Source: an archaeon
GTDB taxonomy: Archaea; Iainarchaeota; Iainarchaeia; CSSED10-239
Direction: 5' to 3'
Assembly: GCA_029563035.1 (NCBI GenBank)
Contig: JAKQTP010000123.1
Span: 124,001 to 188,000 of the forward strand
Length of the DNA: 64,000 nucleotides
Shown here: positions 15,935 to 24,372 of the stretch, one piece after another
How the letters are laid out: each line of letters begins with the position of its first letter
How positions within the stretch are numbered: the first letter of the stretch is position 1
Made by a program: the position numbers and the translations under genes
The notes under the pieces: model-generated
Told to the model about the DNA's origin: nothing
Database searches by the model: none
Seen by the model: only the letters and a program-made list of their open reading frames with translations

Positions 15935-17923
15935 ATGTCAGATTTATTAACTAGCAGATTATTAGATCCCTCGTATTCTCCTTCAACTACTACTCTACCC
16001 ACGTTTTTAACTCCTAGTAAAAAAGAATGCCCAGTACGTTTTACTACAGATATTGTCGAATTCTGTGAGCACGAAGAATTTTTGGGTACTAAGCTAAGAC
16101 CACTACAAAAAAACTTTCTTGTCGATTTATATTCATTAGACGATTCCGGATATCCAAAATACGATACAGGTGTTTTTATAGCAGGTATGCGTGGTGGTAA
16201 ATCTGCTTTAGCAGCATTTATAGCTGCATTTCAAGTGCACAGATTACTATCTATGAAGGAACCAGCATTAGAGCTGCATCAGATTAAAGGGCAACGTCTT
16301 ACTATACAATTTATTGCTAACTCCGAAGCACAAGCGAAAGAAACGGCGTATGCTACCTTTGAAACACTTATTACAGATTCATTTTGGTATCAAAAGTATA
16401 TAGGATGGTTAAAAGAGAGAGAAAGAGAAGAACATCTTCCTGTAAATTCATTATTTGAACATAAAGCACAAAGTATAGAATTTTATGAAAAGAATGTTGC
16501 TATTTTATCGCTAAATTCTAACTCCGCAACTGCAGTAGGTAAAACTTCAGCATGCTGTATATTTGATGAGCTTTCTCGTTTTGATGTAGCGGAGAATGAT
16601 ATACAAGCTAAATCACAAAAGCGTGTTGCACAAGCTATTTATGACGGTGTAGCTAAAGCAGCAACATCTCTAATGCCTTTTTCTAAGGTTGTTACTATTA
16701 CATCTCCTATGTATGAAGATGATTATGGCATGAGATTATTATATCAATCTGGTACATTTAAAGGCGGAGAACAAAGTGGTATTATTCATACTCTAAGAAG
16801 GCAATACCCTGATAAAGCAGAAAGAATGCTAGGATATCATTATACTACTTTTGAAATGAATCCTCTAAAGGATGCAAATGGCAATATTATACCAGGTGGA
16901 TTTAGCCCAGAACAAAGCTTTTTCAAGAGTAAAAGAAATGAGAGTCCAGAAGGTTTTAGAAGAGACTTTCTTGCTATACCACCCTCAGCAGTAAGTCCTT
17001 TCTTTGAATATCCTGAAAGAATAGAATCCTGTATTGTCAAGAATTCACAAGCAGTAATTTTCTTTGATAGGGAATTTCAAGAATCTGTAGACAGAGATGG
17101 ATTACCACTAAGTGTTAGACATTATATAGGTAAATCTTTGGAAATAGTTAAGCCCAATAAAATGAAAGATTACTATATATCATGTGACCAGGGTGAAAAG
17201 AAAGATGCGTTTGTTGTAGCAATGGCACACGGAGAAACTATAGCTTATAGAACAGTAAATACAGAAGGAAAAGAAATAGAATATACTAGATATAAAGTTA
17301 TAATAGATTTTATTGAATGTTGGGTTCCAGATCGAGAAAAACGTGTAACAGTATACTTTCCTAATGTAGAAGAAATCATATTTAAACTCCACCAAAATTT
17401 TAATATTAAGAAAGTAGTATTTGACCAGTGGAATAGTACAGAATCTATTCAAAGATTATTTAGTAAAGGAATAATGACAGAAAAAACTAATCCTTCTGAA
17501 AATCTAAAGAAATATGAGATTCTTAAGACATTATTTTATAATGGTCTTATAGAAATGCCTCAAAACGATAGGCTACTTAAAGAATTACGACAACTTAATT
17601 TGATACGTGGTCAGAAAGTTGATCACAGTTCTTCGGGAAGTTCGGATGCCTCCGATGCTCTAGCTAGAGTCGTATTCGAAGTATATATAAATGTATTGCA
17701 ACAAGCGGTGCAAGGTAATGTTATTACTAATCCTATGCAGGTAGGCTTGCCCACATTAAGGGGCATTGCAGGGATGCAAGAATATATGAAGTCTCCTATG
17801 ATAGCACCTACTGCTGGTTTACCTATTAATAGAACGCCAGGTAGTATAGGAGTAAGCAGTGTTTTTAGTAAAGGAACTAAAGCCCCAGAACAAAATGTCT
17901 TCCCAAATTTTCTACTTAAATAA
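15935..17923 (+). CDS. terL: Terminase large subunit (TerL)
   Basis: 662 residues. ATPase domain: FIAGMRGGKSALAAFIA (Walker A, about residue 85), CCIFDELSRF (Walker B with catalytic Glu near 210) and a VVTITSPMYED coupling motif. RNase-H-like nuclease: YYISCDQGEKKDAFVVAMAHG, KVVFDQWNSTESIQ and SDASDALARVVF supply the acidic metal site. It cuts and pumps DNA into the procapsid. No good ribosome site before the ATG; 39 bp of AT-rich gap precedes it. No small terminase subunit is recognisable next to it. Confidence 0.93.
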   Translation: MSDLLTSRLLDPSYSPSTTTLPTFLTPSKKECPVRFTTDIVEFCEHEEFLGTKLRPLQKNFLVDLYSLDDSGYPKYDTGVFIAGMRGGKSALAAFIAAFQVHRLLSMKEPALELHQIKGQRLTIQFIANSEAQAKETAYATFETLITDSFWYQKYIGWLKEREREEHLPVNSLFEHKAQSIEFYEKNVAILSLNSNSATAVGKTSACCIFDELSRFDVAENDIQAKSQKRVAQAIYDGVAKAATSLMPFSKVVTITSPMYEDDYGMRLLYQSGTFKGGEQSGIIHTLRRQYPDKAERMLGYHYTTFEMNPLKDANGNIIPGGFSPEQSFFKSKRNESPEGFRRDFLAIPPSAVSPFFEYPERIESCIVKNSQAVIFFDREFQESVDRDGLPLSVRHYIGKSLEIVKPNKMKDYYISCDQGEKKDAFVVAMAHGETIAYRTVNTEGKEIEYTRYKVIIDFIECWVPDREKRVTVYFPNVEEIIFKLHQNFNIKKVVFDQWNSTESIQRLFSKGIMTEKTNPSENLKKYEILKTLFYNGLIEMPQNDRLLKELRQLNLIRGQKVDHSSSGSSDASDALARVVFEVYINVLQQAVQGNVITNPMQVGLPTLRGIAGMQEYMKSPMIAPTAGLPINRTPGSIGVSSVFSKGTKAPEQNVFPNFLLK

Positions 17924-17937
17924 AGGAGATTAAGAAA

Positions 17938-18909
17938 ATGAGCGTTTCCAAACAACGATTACAGGAAATAATGGAATTTTGCTTAGAACAAGGAGAAGAA
18001 AAAACTAGAGAATCTTTTAATATTACAGTATCTACATTGGAAAAGTATAAAAGATTATATAAAGAACAGGTAAGTGATGATATAAATAAAAAGATTTATC
18101 TTGGACAGATTTTTGAAAGATTTAGCGAAGCAGAACTTAAATCTATAGCAGAAGGATCAAGGATTATACCAGGTGAACATTCATCTCCAAAATTAAATTT
18201 TGATGGTGAGAAAGTAACATTTGGTGCGATGGGTGATACACATATTGGAAGTGTCTATTTCAAAGAAGAATTACTAGAACAAGCAATAGAGGAATGTGAT
18301 AAGCAAAATTGTCAGTTTATTTGTCATACAGGCGATCTAACAGACGGAATGTCTAGAAGACCAGGTCATGTATACGAACTCAAGGATATAGGATATCAAA
18401 GGCAGAAAGAAAGAGCTGTACGATGCTTTTCACAATGGAGAAAACACTGGTACTTCATAGATGGCAATCATGACCGTTGGTATGTCGAAAATAATAATTC
18501 TGGTGCAATTATAGCAAAAGATATTTGTAATGAATTAAATCACTTTGAACAAGGAGCCACTTTTCTAGGGCATGATGAAGGAATTATTACACTAGGTGAT
18601 ATTAAGATTATGTTATGGCATGGAATAGATTCTTCTAGCTATGCTACTTCTTATCGACTGCAAAAACTAGTTGAAGCTTTTTCTGGCGGTGAGAAACCTA
18701 ATGTTTTATTGGCAGGGCATGTACATAAACAAGGATACTTTTTTGAAAGAAATATTCATTGTATTAGTACTGGAGCAATATGTTTACAAAGCAGATGGAT
18801 GCGAGGAAAGAGGCTGGCAAATCACAGCGGATTTTGGATCATTACGATGTGGATGAATGAAAAAGGAGTAAGTAAATTTCAACCAACTTGGTATCCATTT
18901 TACATGTAA
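17938..18909 (+). CDS. Calcineurin-like metallophosphoesterase with N-terminal HTH
   Basis: 323 residues. The first ~45 (QEIMEFCLEQGEEKTRESFN ...) look like a helix-turn-helix. From about 95: GDTHIGS, HTGDLTDG, DGNHDRW, then WHG and GHVHKQG, the complete set of dinuclear-metal motifs. AAAGGAG precedes the ATG by 7 bases. Last plus-strand gene before the palindromic terminator; substrate unknown. A second, more degenerate member is at 20466. Confidence 0.85.
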   Translation: MSVSKQRLQEIMEFCLEQGEEKTRESFNITVSTLEKYKRLYKEQVSDDINKKIYLGQIFERFSEAELKSIAEGSRIIPGEHSSPKLNFDGEKVTFGAMGDTHIGSVYFKEELLEQAIEECDKQNCQFICHTGDLTDGMSRRPGHVYELKDIGYQRQKERAVRCFSQWRKHWYFIDGNHDRWYVENNNSGAIIAKDICNELNHFEQGATFLGHDEGIITLGDIKIMLWHGIDSSSYATSYRLQKLVEAFSGGEKPNVLLAGHVHKQGYFFERNIHCISTGAICLQSRWMRGKRLANHSGFWIITMWMNEKGVSKFQPTWYPFYM

Positions 18910-18921
18910 GTAATCTATAAA

Positions 18922-18953
18922 ACAAAATGCAGTAGTTAACTACTGCATTTTGT
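18922..18953. terminator. Bidirectional terminator palindrome at the convergence point
   Basis: A perfect 32-base palindrome, 16-base arms ACAAAATGCAGTAGTT and its complement, ending in T-runs on either strand. It lies 12 bases after the last plus-strand gene and faces the end of the minus-strand region. A stem with flanking A/T tracts works as an intrinsic terminator from both sides. Confidence 0.85.
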
Positions 18954-18966
18954 TTGTTTAGCATAT

Positions 18967-19026
18967 CTTATCACAACTTGACGGATCTTATCTCAACCCA
19001 ACCCAACGTAATAAATTGAAACTCAT
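18967..19026. repeat. Degenerate 5-bp periodic repeat, tract A
   Basis: From 18967 the sequence falls into 5-base units, clearest as CTCAA CCCAA CCCAA CGTAA at 18992-19011, consensus C/T-N-N-A-A on the plus strand. It lies between the terminator and the first minus-strand gene. Weakest of the five tracts. Confidence 0.6.
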
Positions 19027-19030
19027 TATA

Positions 19031-19339
19031 CTATACCTTATCTGATATACAATTTTTTTCTAATAGAAAACTATTCTCGTTTATTTCTGACTCTTCTTGA
19101 AAAACAGGAATAGTAATAATCTTTTTCTTTCTTAAAGAAAGAAGATCCGAATCACTAATTTCAATAGTTTTAGAAACTATTTTTGTAGAAAAGAAAAATC
19201 CTGGATATTTCATTCCATTTTCTGTTTCAAATACTTGAAGATAAACATTATCGTGATCTCTCCAGTAATATTCATCTTTATTGAGATTTAAATCTTTATA
19301 ATCTTTTTTAACACTAAAACTAGCAGGAACTTTTTTCAT
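19031..19339 (-). CDS. Hypothetical protein
   Basis: 102 residues, the most promoter-distal gene of the minus-strand region. Starts MKKVPASFSVKKDYKDLNLN and contains a KIVSKTIEISDSDLLSLRKK segment. No signal peptide or known motif. Flanked on both sides by pentamer-repeat tracts, with a CTCC (GGAG on its strand) upstream. Confidence 0.65.
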   Translation of the reverse strand: MKKVPASFSVKKDYKDLNLNKDEYYWRDHDNVYLQVFETENGMKYPGFFFSTKIVSKTIEISDSDLLSLRKKKIITIPVFQEESEINENSFLLEKNCISDKV

Positions 19340-19354
19340 TATTTTAACAATCTC

Positions 19355-19474
19355 CTTAACTTAATATAACTTAATATAACTGAACGTAACCCAACGTAAC
19401 TCAACTCAACTGAATTAAACATAACCTAACTCAACGTAACTCAACTGAATTAAACTGAATTAAACATAACCTAA
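19355..19474. repeat. Degenerate 5-bp periodic repeat, tract B (24 units)
   Basis: 24 consecutive pentamers in strict phase, e.g. CTTAA, TATAA, CTGAA, CGTAA, CCCAA, CTCAA, TTAAA, CATAA. Position 1 is C or T, positions 4-5 are AA, 2-3 vary. On the transcribed minus strand this reads T-T-N-N-G repeated. It fills the entire gap between the two neighbouring genes. Confidence 0.85.
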
Positions 19475-19475
19475 C

Positions 19476-20051
19476 TTACTCTTCTATATACTCAATAGAT
19501 TTAACATTAAATCTACCGTAGTATCCATTTTGACTTGGTCTGAATCTTAATAATCCTATAAATTTACCTGCTACATCTAAATGCCTTTCAAATACCTTTC
19601 CACCTTGGGTGGTAGCAATAGATTCATCAATTATAAAAAACTTTGCTTTTCCAGACCAAGATTCTATCTTTGGAAAAATTCTAGGTACACGTGTTGTACC
19701 ACCTCTTGTTCCATCTGCAGGAACAAGCAATCTTTCACCTTGAACATCCTCTTTCTTAATAGAAAGAACAATGGGATCTACCACCATAAGACCTGCTTCA
19801 AATTTCTTGGTCCAAGTCTTCTTACCTTCGCCTTCAATTCTTTCAGACAAATACTTTGCTGCATTTGTCAGACAGTTTTTTAGAGCCATTGGAGGAATAA
19901 TTACATAACCTTCTTCATTGTAATGCATTCTTTCCTTCCAAGTTCTCTCTTCATAATCTGCATTCTTCTCTCCTTCTTTCTTTGGAACTTCATAATACTT
20001 TGAAAAACTTAAAGGACTTGCTCCTTCAATTTCAACTATTGCTGCTTTCAT
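19476..20051 (-). CDS. Conserved phage-type hypothetical protein
   Basis: 191 residues. Order of features: IEGASPLSFSKYYEVPK, an EERTWKERMHYNEEGYVIIP stretch, MALKNCLTNAAKYLSERI and ending GRFNVKSIEYIEE. This resembles a widespread family of phage proteins that begin with a ...IEGxxPL strand and carry an IP..(A/L)(L/I)K..L..AAK helix. I know no function for it. Flanked by repeat tracts B and C. Confidence 0.7.
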   Translation of the reverse strand: MKAAIVEIEGASPLSFSKYYEVPKKEGEKNADYEERTWKERMHYNEEGYVIIPPMALKNCLTNAAKYLSERIEGEGKKTWTKKFEAGLMVVDPIVLSIKKEDVQGERLLVPADGTRGGTTRVPRIFPKIESWSGKAKFFIIDESIATTQGGKVFERHLDVAGKFIGLLRFRPSQNGYYGRFNVKSIEYIEE

Positions 20052-20080
20052 TTACTTTTACCTCATTTATTTTAAAATAT

Positions 20081-20165
20081 TTTACCTTACTATACCGAAA
20101 TCCAACTCAACGTAACACAACCCAACACAACTTAACTCAACGAAACGCAACGCAACCAAACTTAA
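20081..20165. repeat. Degenerate 5-bp periodic repeat, tract C
   Basis: About 17 units. 20096-20165 holds 14 in strict phase (CGAAA TCCAA CTCAA CGTAA CACAA ... CTTAA), preceded by three units ending AC. Same phase and orientation as the other tracts, in the gap between two minus-strand genes. Confidence 0.85.
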
Positions 20166-20179
20166 TTAGTTTATAAGTT

Positions 20180-20380
20180 CTAGTGCAAATACTTTACAGA
20201 TTCTTTTTCTATTTTTGCTCTAACAATTTGACATTCTTCTATTTCTAAAGAATAATCATATTTAGAAAATAGAGAAGTAACATTAACATATATCCACCAA
20301 AAGAAATTTTGTATTCTTGTAGGATAGTATCCTTTATCTAACATATCTTTATAATATTGTAGTTTCTTTTTTATATTCAT
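20180..20380 (-). CDS. Small hypothetical protein
   Basis: 66 residues with a basic N-terminus (MNIKKKLQYYKDML), a central aromatic stretch (NFFWWIYVNVTSLF) that may touch the membrane, and a C-terminal helix. Between repeat tracts C and D. Not recognised. Confidence 0.6.
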   Translation of the reverse strand: MNIKKKLQYYKDMLDKGYYPTRIQNFFWWIYVNVTSLFSKYDYSLEIEECQIVRAKIEKESVKYLH

Positions 20381-20386
20381 ATAATT

Positions 20387-20456
20387 CTTACCTTAACTGA
20401 ACTCAACTCAACAAAACTCAACCAAACTCAACTCAACTAAACAGAACCGACTGCAA
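20387..20456. repeat. Degenerate 5-bp periodic repeat, tract D
   Basis: From 20392: CTTAA CTGAA CTCAA CTCAA CAAAA CTCAA CCAAA CTCAA CTCAA CTAAA CAGAA, eleven in-phase units, continuing less perfectly to 20456. It fills the gap to the metallophosphoesterase stop. Confidence 0.85.
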
Positions 20457-20465
20457 CATATCACT

Positions 20466-21485
20466 TTATTTCTTTCTAGATAAAGAACTAGAAGAAATTT
20501 CTGGAAATTTAATCTCTTTCTTCTTTTCTTCTTTTCGTTTTTCTACTGCAATCGAAGGAAGAGAAAGATTTTGAATACTATCTTCTTTTTTAATTTCTTG
20601 TCTAATTTTTTCTATTGTAACTTTTGGTATCTCCTTAAATTTTTTGGATAACTTTTCTACTTCTTTTTTATTTTGTTCCACTTCTATTTTTCTTAATTCA
20701 GTTTCTCTTTCTAAAGAAATATCTTCCCAATGTTGCATATCTTCAAATAATTCTTGGGGACGAATATATTCTATAAATTCGTGTTTAATAGTTTTTTGAT
20801 CGATATCTACTTGAATTAATGTAGCACCAATATCCACAGGGTTATCAGATCCCATAAATGCTGTTTCCCACTGCCAACAGGGTGTATGAATAATTTTCAC
20901 TCCATCATGCGCCTCATATATTCTATGAAGATGAGAAGCAACAATCATTCCTATTTTTGCAGTGTTAGTTTTATAATATCTTTTAAAAGCAGCAGTAATT
21001 TCAGAAGATGGTGTTTTCCCTTGATGTCTGAAGTTAATACTTGGCATATTATATTTACTTAAGGATAAATTAAATTCCTTTTTATAATGATTTCCTTTTA
21101 CATTATGTAATGTAATTAAATTTTGTGTAATTTGTCTATCTGCATCGAACCCCGTTCCTTTACCTGTATGATATCCTGAACCGCTGCATCCATAGATTAT
21201 AGTATTTTTACCTACTAAAGGAGATAATAATTCTACAGCAGAGTTTACTTGATCCTCCATATCAGGAATACAGAGTGTAGTAGCATCTTTTCCACCAGGA
21301 CCATCCACTATATCACCATTAAGAATTAGATAATCAGGATATTTATATTTTTGAATAAATTCTTCCCATTTGTTTATTGCCCATAATTGATAAGAATTTG
21401 TATGTTCATTAAAATACTTTCTAGGCGTTAGACCATAAATAGAACCCACATGAACATCTGCTAAAACTAGTAATTTAATAATCAT
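20466..21485 (-). CDS. Metallophosphoesterase with altered motif III and charged tail
   Basis: 339 residues. Motifs: LADVHVGS near the N-terminus, LNGDIVDGPGG near 56, then GCSGSGYHTG where GNHD is expected, VKGNHYKK, and ASHLHRIYEA. The last ~90 residues are a Lys/Glu-rich coiled tail (EKLSKKFKEIPK ... KRKEEKKKEI). The changed third motif suggests altered chemistry. It lies between repeat tracts D and E. Confidence 0.75.
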   Translation of the reverse strand: MIIKLLVLADVHVGSIYGLTPRKYFNEHTNSYQLWAINKWEEFIQKYKYPDYLILNGDIVDGPGGKDATTLCIPDMEDQVNSAVELLSPLVGKNTIIYGCSGSGYHTGKGTGFDADRQITQNLITLHNVKGNHYKKEFNLSLSKYNMPSINFRHQGKTPSSEITAAFKRYYKTNTAKIGMIVASHLHRIYEAHDGVKIIHTPCWQWETAFMGSDNPVDIGATLIQVDIDQKTIKHEFIEYIRPQELFEDMQHWEDISLERETELRKIEVEQNKKEVEKLSKKFKEIPKVTIEKIRQEIKKEDSIQNLSLPSIAVEKRKEEKKKEIKFPEISSSSLSRKK

Positions 21486-21512
21486 ATATACTTAAACCTC
21501 TTTTTAATATAA

Positions 21513-21597
21513 TTTACCTTAACATAATAAAACGCAGTATAACCCAACAAAACTCAACAAATCTGAACGTAACCCAACGAAACGAAATATACCTTAA
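21513..21597. repeat. Degenerate 5-bp periodic repeat, tract E
   Basis: About 16 units from 21518: CTTAA CATAA TAAAA CGCAG TATAA CCCAA CAAAA CTCAA CAAAT CTGAA CGTAA CCCAA CGAAA and on. Upstream-most of the five tracts with respect to minus-strand transcription; none was noticed beyond 21.6 kb. Confidence 0.8.
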
Positions 21598-21609
21598 TAA
21601 ATATTCTTT

Positions 21610-21828
21610 TCATAATAATCTTCTCCTACATCTATTTAAAACTTTTATAATATTTTGTAAAGATAATTGTTTTAATAATTGATATAAAGCTTTAGATACA
21701 TAAATTCTATTTTTATAATACAAACCGTCTATATTTATAGCATATTCTATATTGTTAAAAGAAGAATTTATTAATATAAAAGTGTTTTCTTTATCTAGAT
21801 GCATTATTTTATCATGTATTATAATCAC
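21610..21828 (-). CDS. Member of tandem paralogous family (copy 4)
   Basis: 72 residues. YAINIDGLYYKNRIYVSKAL followed by YQLLKQLSLQNIIKVLNRC matches the shared core of the three genes upstream (strand, then S-x-E/A-L-Y-x-I/L-x-x-L, then I-x-x-(V/L)-L-x-(R/K)-C). Shortest and most reduced copy. Function unknown. Confidence 0.65.
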   Translation of the reverse strand: MIIIHDKIMHLDKENTFILINSSFNNIEYAINIDGLYYKNRIYVSKALYQLLKQLSLQNIIKVLNRCRRRLL

Positions 21829-22151
21829 ATATTGCCTCTTTTCTTCATCAGTTTTGAAGCTTCGTCTTTCATATGTTCTAATATCATTTTAATTATAGAA
21901 TCACATTGTGATTGTTTGACTCTATGAATACAAATAGAAGTATCAAAAGATTTTAATCTTCTTTGTTCAAATTCAAATCCAGATATTTCTTTACATCTTT
22001 TTAGAACCTTTAAAATACTTTCGTTTGATAAATTATTACAGATATCATATAGTTCAACGGAAAGATATACACAAGGATATATACTACTCTGATTTTCATA
22101 GTATTCAGAATGTTGTAATAGTAGGCTACTAGTAATACTAAAAGGTTTCAT
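21825..22151 (-). CDS. Member of tandem paralogous family (copy 3)
   Basis: 108 residues. The core is LLQHSEYYENQS, VYLSVELYDICNNLSNESIL and KVLKRCKEI, then FEFEQRRLKSFDTSICIH and a charged C-terminal helix. Overlaps the next gene by 4 bases. Clearly related to 22175 and 22714. No known fold seen. Confidence 0.7.
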   Translation of the reverse strand: MKPFSITSSLLLQHSEYYENQSSIYPCVYLSVELYDICNNLSNESILKVLKRCKEISGFEFEQRRLKSFDTSICIHRVKQSQCDSIIKMILEHMKDEASKLMKKRGNM

Positions 22152-22174
22152 TAGTCATCTTTGTTGTAATACAA

Positions 22175-22708
22175 TTATTTGCTTTTCCATCTTTCAAATG
22201 TTCTTGTCCAAACTTCATCCGCAATTTTTTGTAATCTACTTTTTTCTTTTCTTTTCTCTGCTTCTTTTTGTAAATCTTTTAAAATTTCTTCGTCTTCATG
22301 CTTTATCATTTCTCTTGTTACTATATCAAATTGTCTTTCAGCAATATCTTTCATAGATATATTAGGCATAGAATTAACAGTAAATGTAGGAGGATATACT
22401 CTTTGTGCACATATACCTGTTGCACCTGTAGAACTCATAGTCCCAATAGGAGTACCTAGCTTTCTTCGGTCATAATCAATTTTATGTATTTCTGTACATT
22501 TCTTTAAAAGATTTGTAATACCTTCTTTATTTAATTTTTTACATATTTTACTTAATTCAGGTGATGTAAGTATAATTGTATGATCATATCTATCACTATC
22601 TATATAATACTCTGAATTCTTTAATAATGTATCAGATATAACAGAAAAGTTATTTCTATCTGTAAGTGTAATATTAGTTAGATGAACACTAGGTAAATGA
22701 TATGCCAT
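22175..22708 (-). CDS. Member of tandem paralogous family (copy 2)
   Basis: 177 residues. The core is LLKNSEYYIDSDRYDHTIIL, TSPELSKICKKLNKEGITNL and LKKCTEIHKIDYDRRKLG. It adds a Pro/Thr/Met-rich middle part (CAQRVYPPTFTVNSMPNISM) and a long basic coiled tail (LQKEAEKRKEKSRLQKIADE). Confidence 0.7.
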   Translation of the reverse strand: MAYHLPSVHLTNITLTDRNNFSVISDTLLKNSEYYIDSDRYDHTIILTSPELSKICKKLNKEGITNLLKKCTEIHKIDYDRRKLGTPIGTMSSTGATGICAQRVYPPTFTVNSMPNISMKDIAERQFDIVTREMIKHEDEEILKDLQKEAEKRKEKSRLQKIADEVWTRTFERWKSK

Positions 22709-22713
22709 TTTAA

Positions 22714-23184
22714 TTATACCTTTAACTTCTTAATTTTCTTTTTTGAAACTTTGTTTGATTTAAAAGTATCCCAGAATCCTTTAGAATTATTAACACTAGC
22801 TGATAACTGTGTATAAAAACCTGTTTGACCTGTTTGATTAGTAGAAACAGTATTTTGTGGAGTATACGAATTTGTAGAAACCCATACAGGTCCTATCATA
22901 GTTGTACCAGAAGCAGATACATTTGCAGGCTTGGTACCTGGAAGAGAAGTCCAGGTACGATTATCAAATATTCTAGATCCAAGAATACTAGGACTTACCC
23001 TGATACACTTTCTTGGCAAGGTCTGCATTCCTTCCTTTGATAAGTGACTACATATATCATATAATTCTTTTGAAAGAAAGATAACACCATTATCAAAAAT
23101 TGATGTAGCATCTATATTAATACAATATTCTTGTTGATATAAATGTTCTGAAATTTCAAGTTTTATTTTAAATGTTATTTCCAT
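22714..23184 (-). CDS. Member of tandem paralogous family (copy 1)
   Basis: 156 residues. The core is ISEHLYQQEYCINIDATSIF, VIFLSKELYDICSHLSKEGM and QTLPRKCIRV; it continues into a Ser/Thr/Asn/Gly-rich middle (SASGTTMIGPVWVSTNSYTP) and a basic C-terminus. The low-complexity middle resembles virion-surface linkers. Function unknown. Confidence 0.7.
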   Translation of the reverse strand: MEITFKIKLEISEHLYQQEYCINIDATSIFDNGVIFLSKELYDICSHLSKEGMQTLPRKCIRVSPSILGSRIFDNRTWTSLPGTKPANVSASGTTMIGPVWVSTNSYTPQNTVSTNQTGQTGFYTQLSASVNNSKGFWDTFKSNKVSKKKIKKLKV

Positions 23185-23729
23185 AATAGTTCAAGAATAT
23201 AATAAATTAAATCTACCTGATCATCCGTGAATTTCCATCTTTTATTTATTCTGCTATCAGCCCATTCAAAAGGATTATTTCGTTTCTCCTCTGACATAGC
23301 ACACCAATCACAACACATTTCTGCTATATCTAATTCAGTCATATTAGTAGAATCTACTATTTTAGAAGGATTCTTATCACGATCTTCTATATTTATAGTA
23401 GAAGAAGAATCAAAGTATTCCGGATGATGACTATTGGTATGAACGTGGTGTTCAGTAGCATCATTCATTTCCTTTCTTTGTGCTTTTGAAACTGCACATT
23501 CCTTTCCTTCATCTTTATCTTTATATTCCCAAGATATAAGAAGATACGGATCTAGCTCAGGTTCTTTATATTTACTTAAATCGTGATCTTCACCTCTTTT
23601 TGTCATTTCTTTAAAAGTAATAGGATCTATTTCAAATAACTTATTACAGTATTTTTGAACTAATTCTCTATGCAGATCTGTCCTTTTCTGAAAATATTTT
23701 AATAATTCTGATTTATCATTTGGAAACAT
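23175..23729 (-). CDS. DUF5662-like (HD-type) protein
   Basis: 184 residues from the ATG at 23729, which has GAGG upstream. The His/Asp pattern is that of DUF5662/HD-like phage proteins: LHRELVQKY, RGEDHDLSKYKEPEL, TEHHVHTNSHHPEYF, MTELDIAEMCCDWCAMS and a closing WKFTDDQVDLI. Such proteins are predicted metal-dependent hydrolases; substrate unknown. Confidence 0.75.
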   Translation of the reverse strand: MFPNDKSELLKYFQKRTDLHRELVQKYCNKLFEIDPITFKEMTKRGEDHDLSKYKEPELDPYLLISWEYKDKDEGKECAVSKAQRKEMNDATEHHVHTNSHHPEYFDSSSTINIEDRDKNPSKIVDSTNMTELDIAEMCCDWCAMSEEKRNNPFEWADSRINKRWKFTDDQVDLIYYILELLWK

Positions 23730-24006
23730 TATTTTCCTCATTTAAAGAATTTAAAAATGCTGTTAATTTTAATCTTTCTTCTTTTCTTAATAATATTTGA
23801 TCAGACCAGGGTGTTCCTTTTGTTATAATATGCCAGATATGGCGTAATTTAGATCTTAATGGTCTTTTAAAATCATTAACACCTAGATTATAAAAAGAGA
23901 TATAAAGAAATCTATTATCAATCTCTTCATTTACTTCTTCTTCATTTTCAAATTCTAACTGTAGTAATTCTGTATGACAATCACATTCAATATATTCTGT
24001 TTTCAT
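23716..24006 (-). CDS. Hypothetical protein
   Basis: 96 residues. Acidic first third (FENEEEVNEEIDNRFLYISF), then FKRPLRSKLRHIWHIITKGT with basic residues and an RKEERLKLTAFLNSLNEE helix. Its end overlaps the DUF5662-like start. Not recognised. Confidence 0.6.
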   Translation of the reverse strand: MKTEYIECDCHTELLQLEFENEEEVNEEIDNRFLYISFYNLGVNDFKRPLRSKLRHIWHIITKGTPWSDQILLRKEERLKLTAFLNSLNEENNVSK

Positions 24007-24338
24007 TATGTTTTATCCTCCATTCTTCTATATAATTGTTTTGGTCCTTTATACAATCTCCAGAATAAAATAGCCTCAGATTTTACTGCCTGTTTTTCTG
24101 TTAATTTCTCATCTACTATTTTATCGTTATTACGATTAAAAAGCGTAGCCCATTTTTTATAATCTTTTTGATATAATAAATTTCTCGCAGCCCATGTAAA
24201 ATCGAACCTATTACAATACTTATCTATAACTGTCCTTGTTAATAATACTTGTTCACCGAAAGCTTTTTTAAATCTATTTAATTCTACTTGACAAGCATTT
24301 AGATGATTAAGCTGATCATAAGTGATATATTTTTTCAT
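24006..24338 (-). CDS. Conserved small phage protein
   Basis: 110 residues. LNHLNACQVELNRFKKAFGE with VLLTRTVIDKYCNRFDFTWA is a pattern seen in small proteins of many phages (A-C-x-x-x-L-x-x-F-x-x-x-F-G). Helical and soluble. Function unknown. Confidence 0.65.
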   Translation of the reverse strand: MKKYITYDQLNHLNACQVELNRFKKAFGEQVLLTRTVIDKYCNRFDFTWAARNLLYQKDYKKWATLFNRNNDKIVDEKLTEKQAVKSEAILFWRLYKGPKQLYRRMEDKT

Positions 24339-24372
24339 ATATTATCCTCTACAAAAATATTTTATATTTTTA

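Noticed and set aside
18967..21597. CRISPR array or simple microsatellite
   Set aside because: Units are 5 bases, degenerate at two positions, without spacers or identical repeats. The tracts lie in separate gaps between genes.
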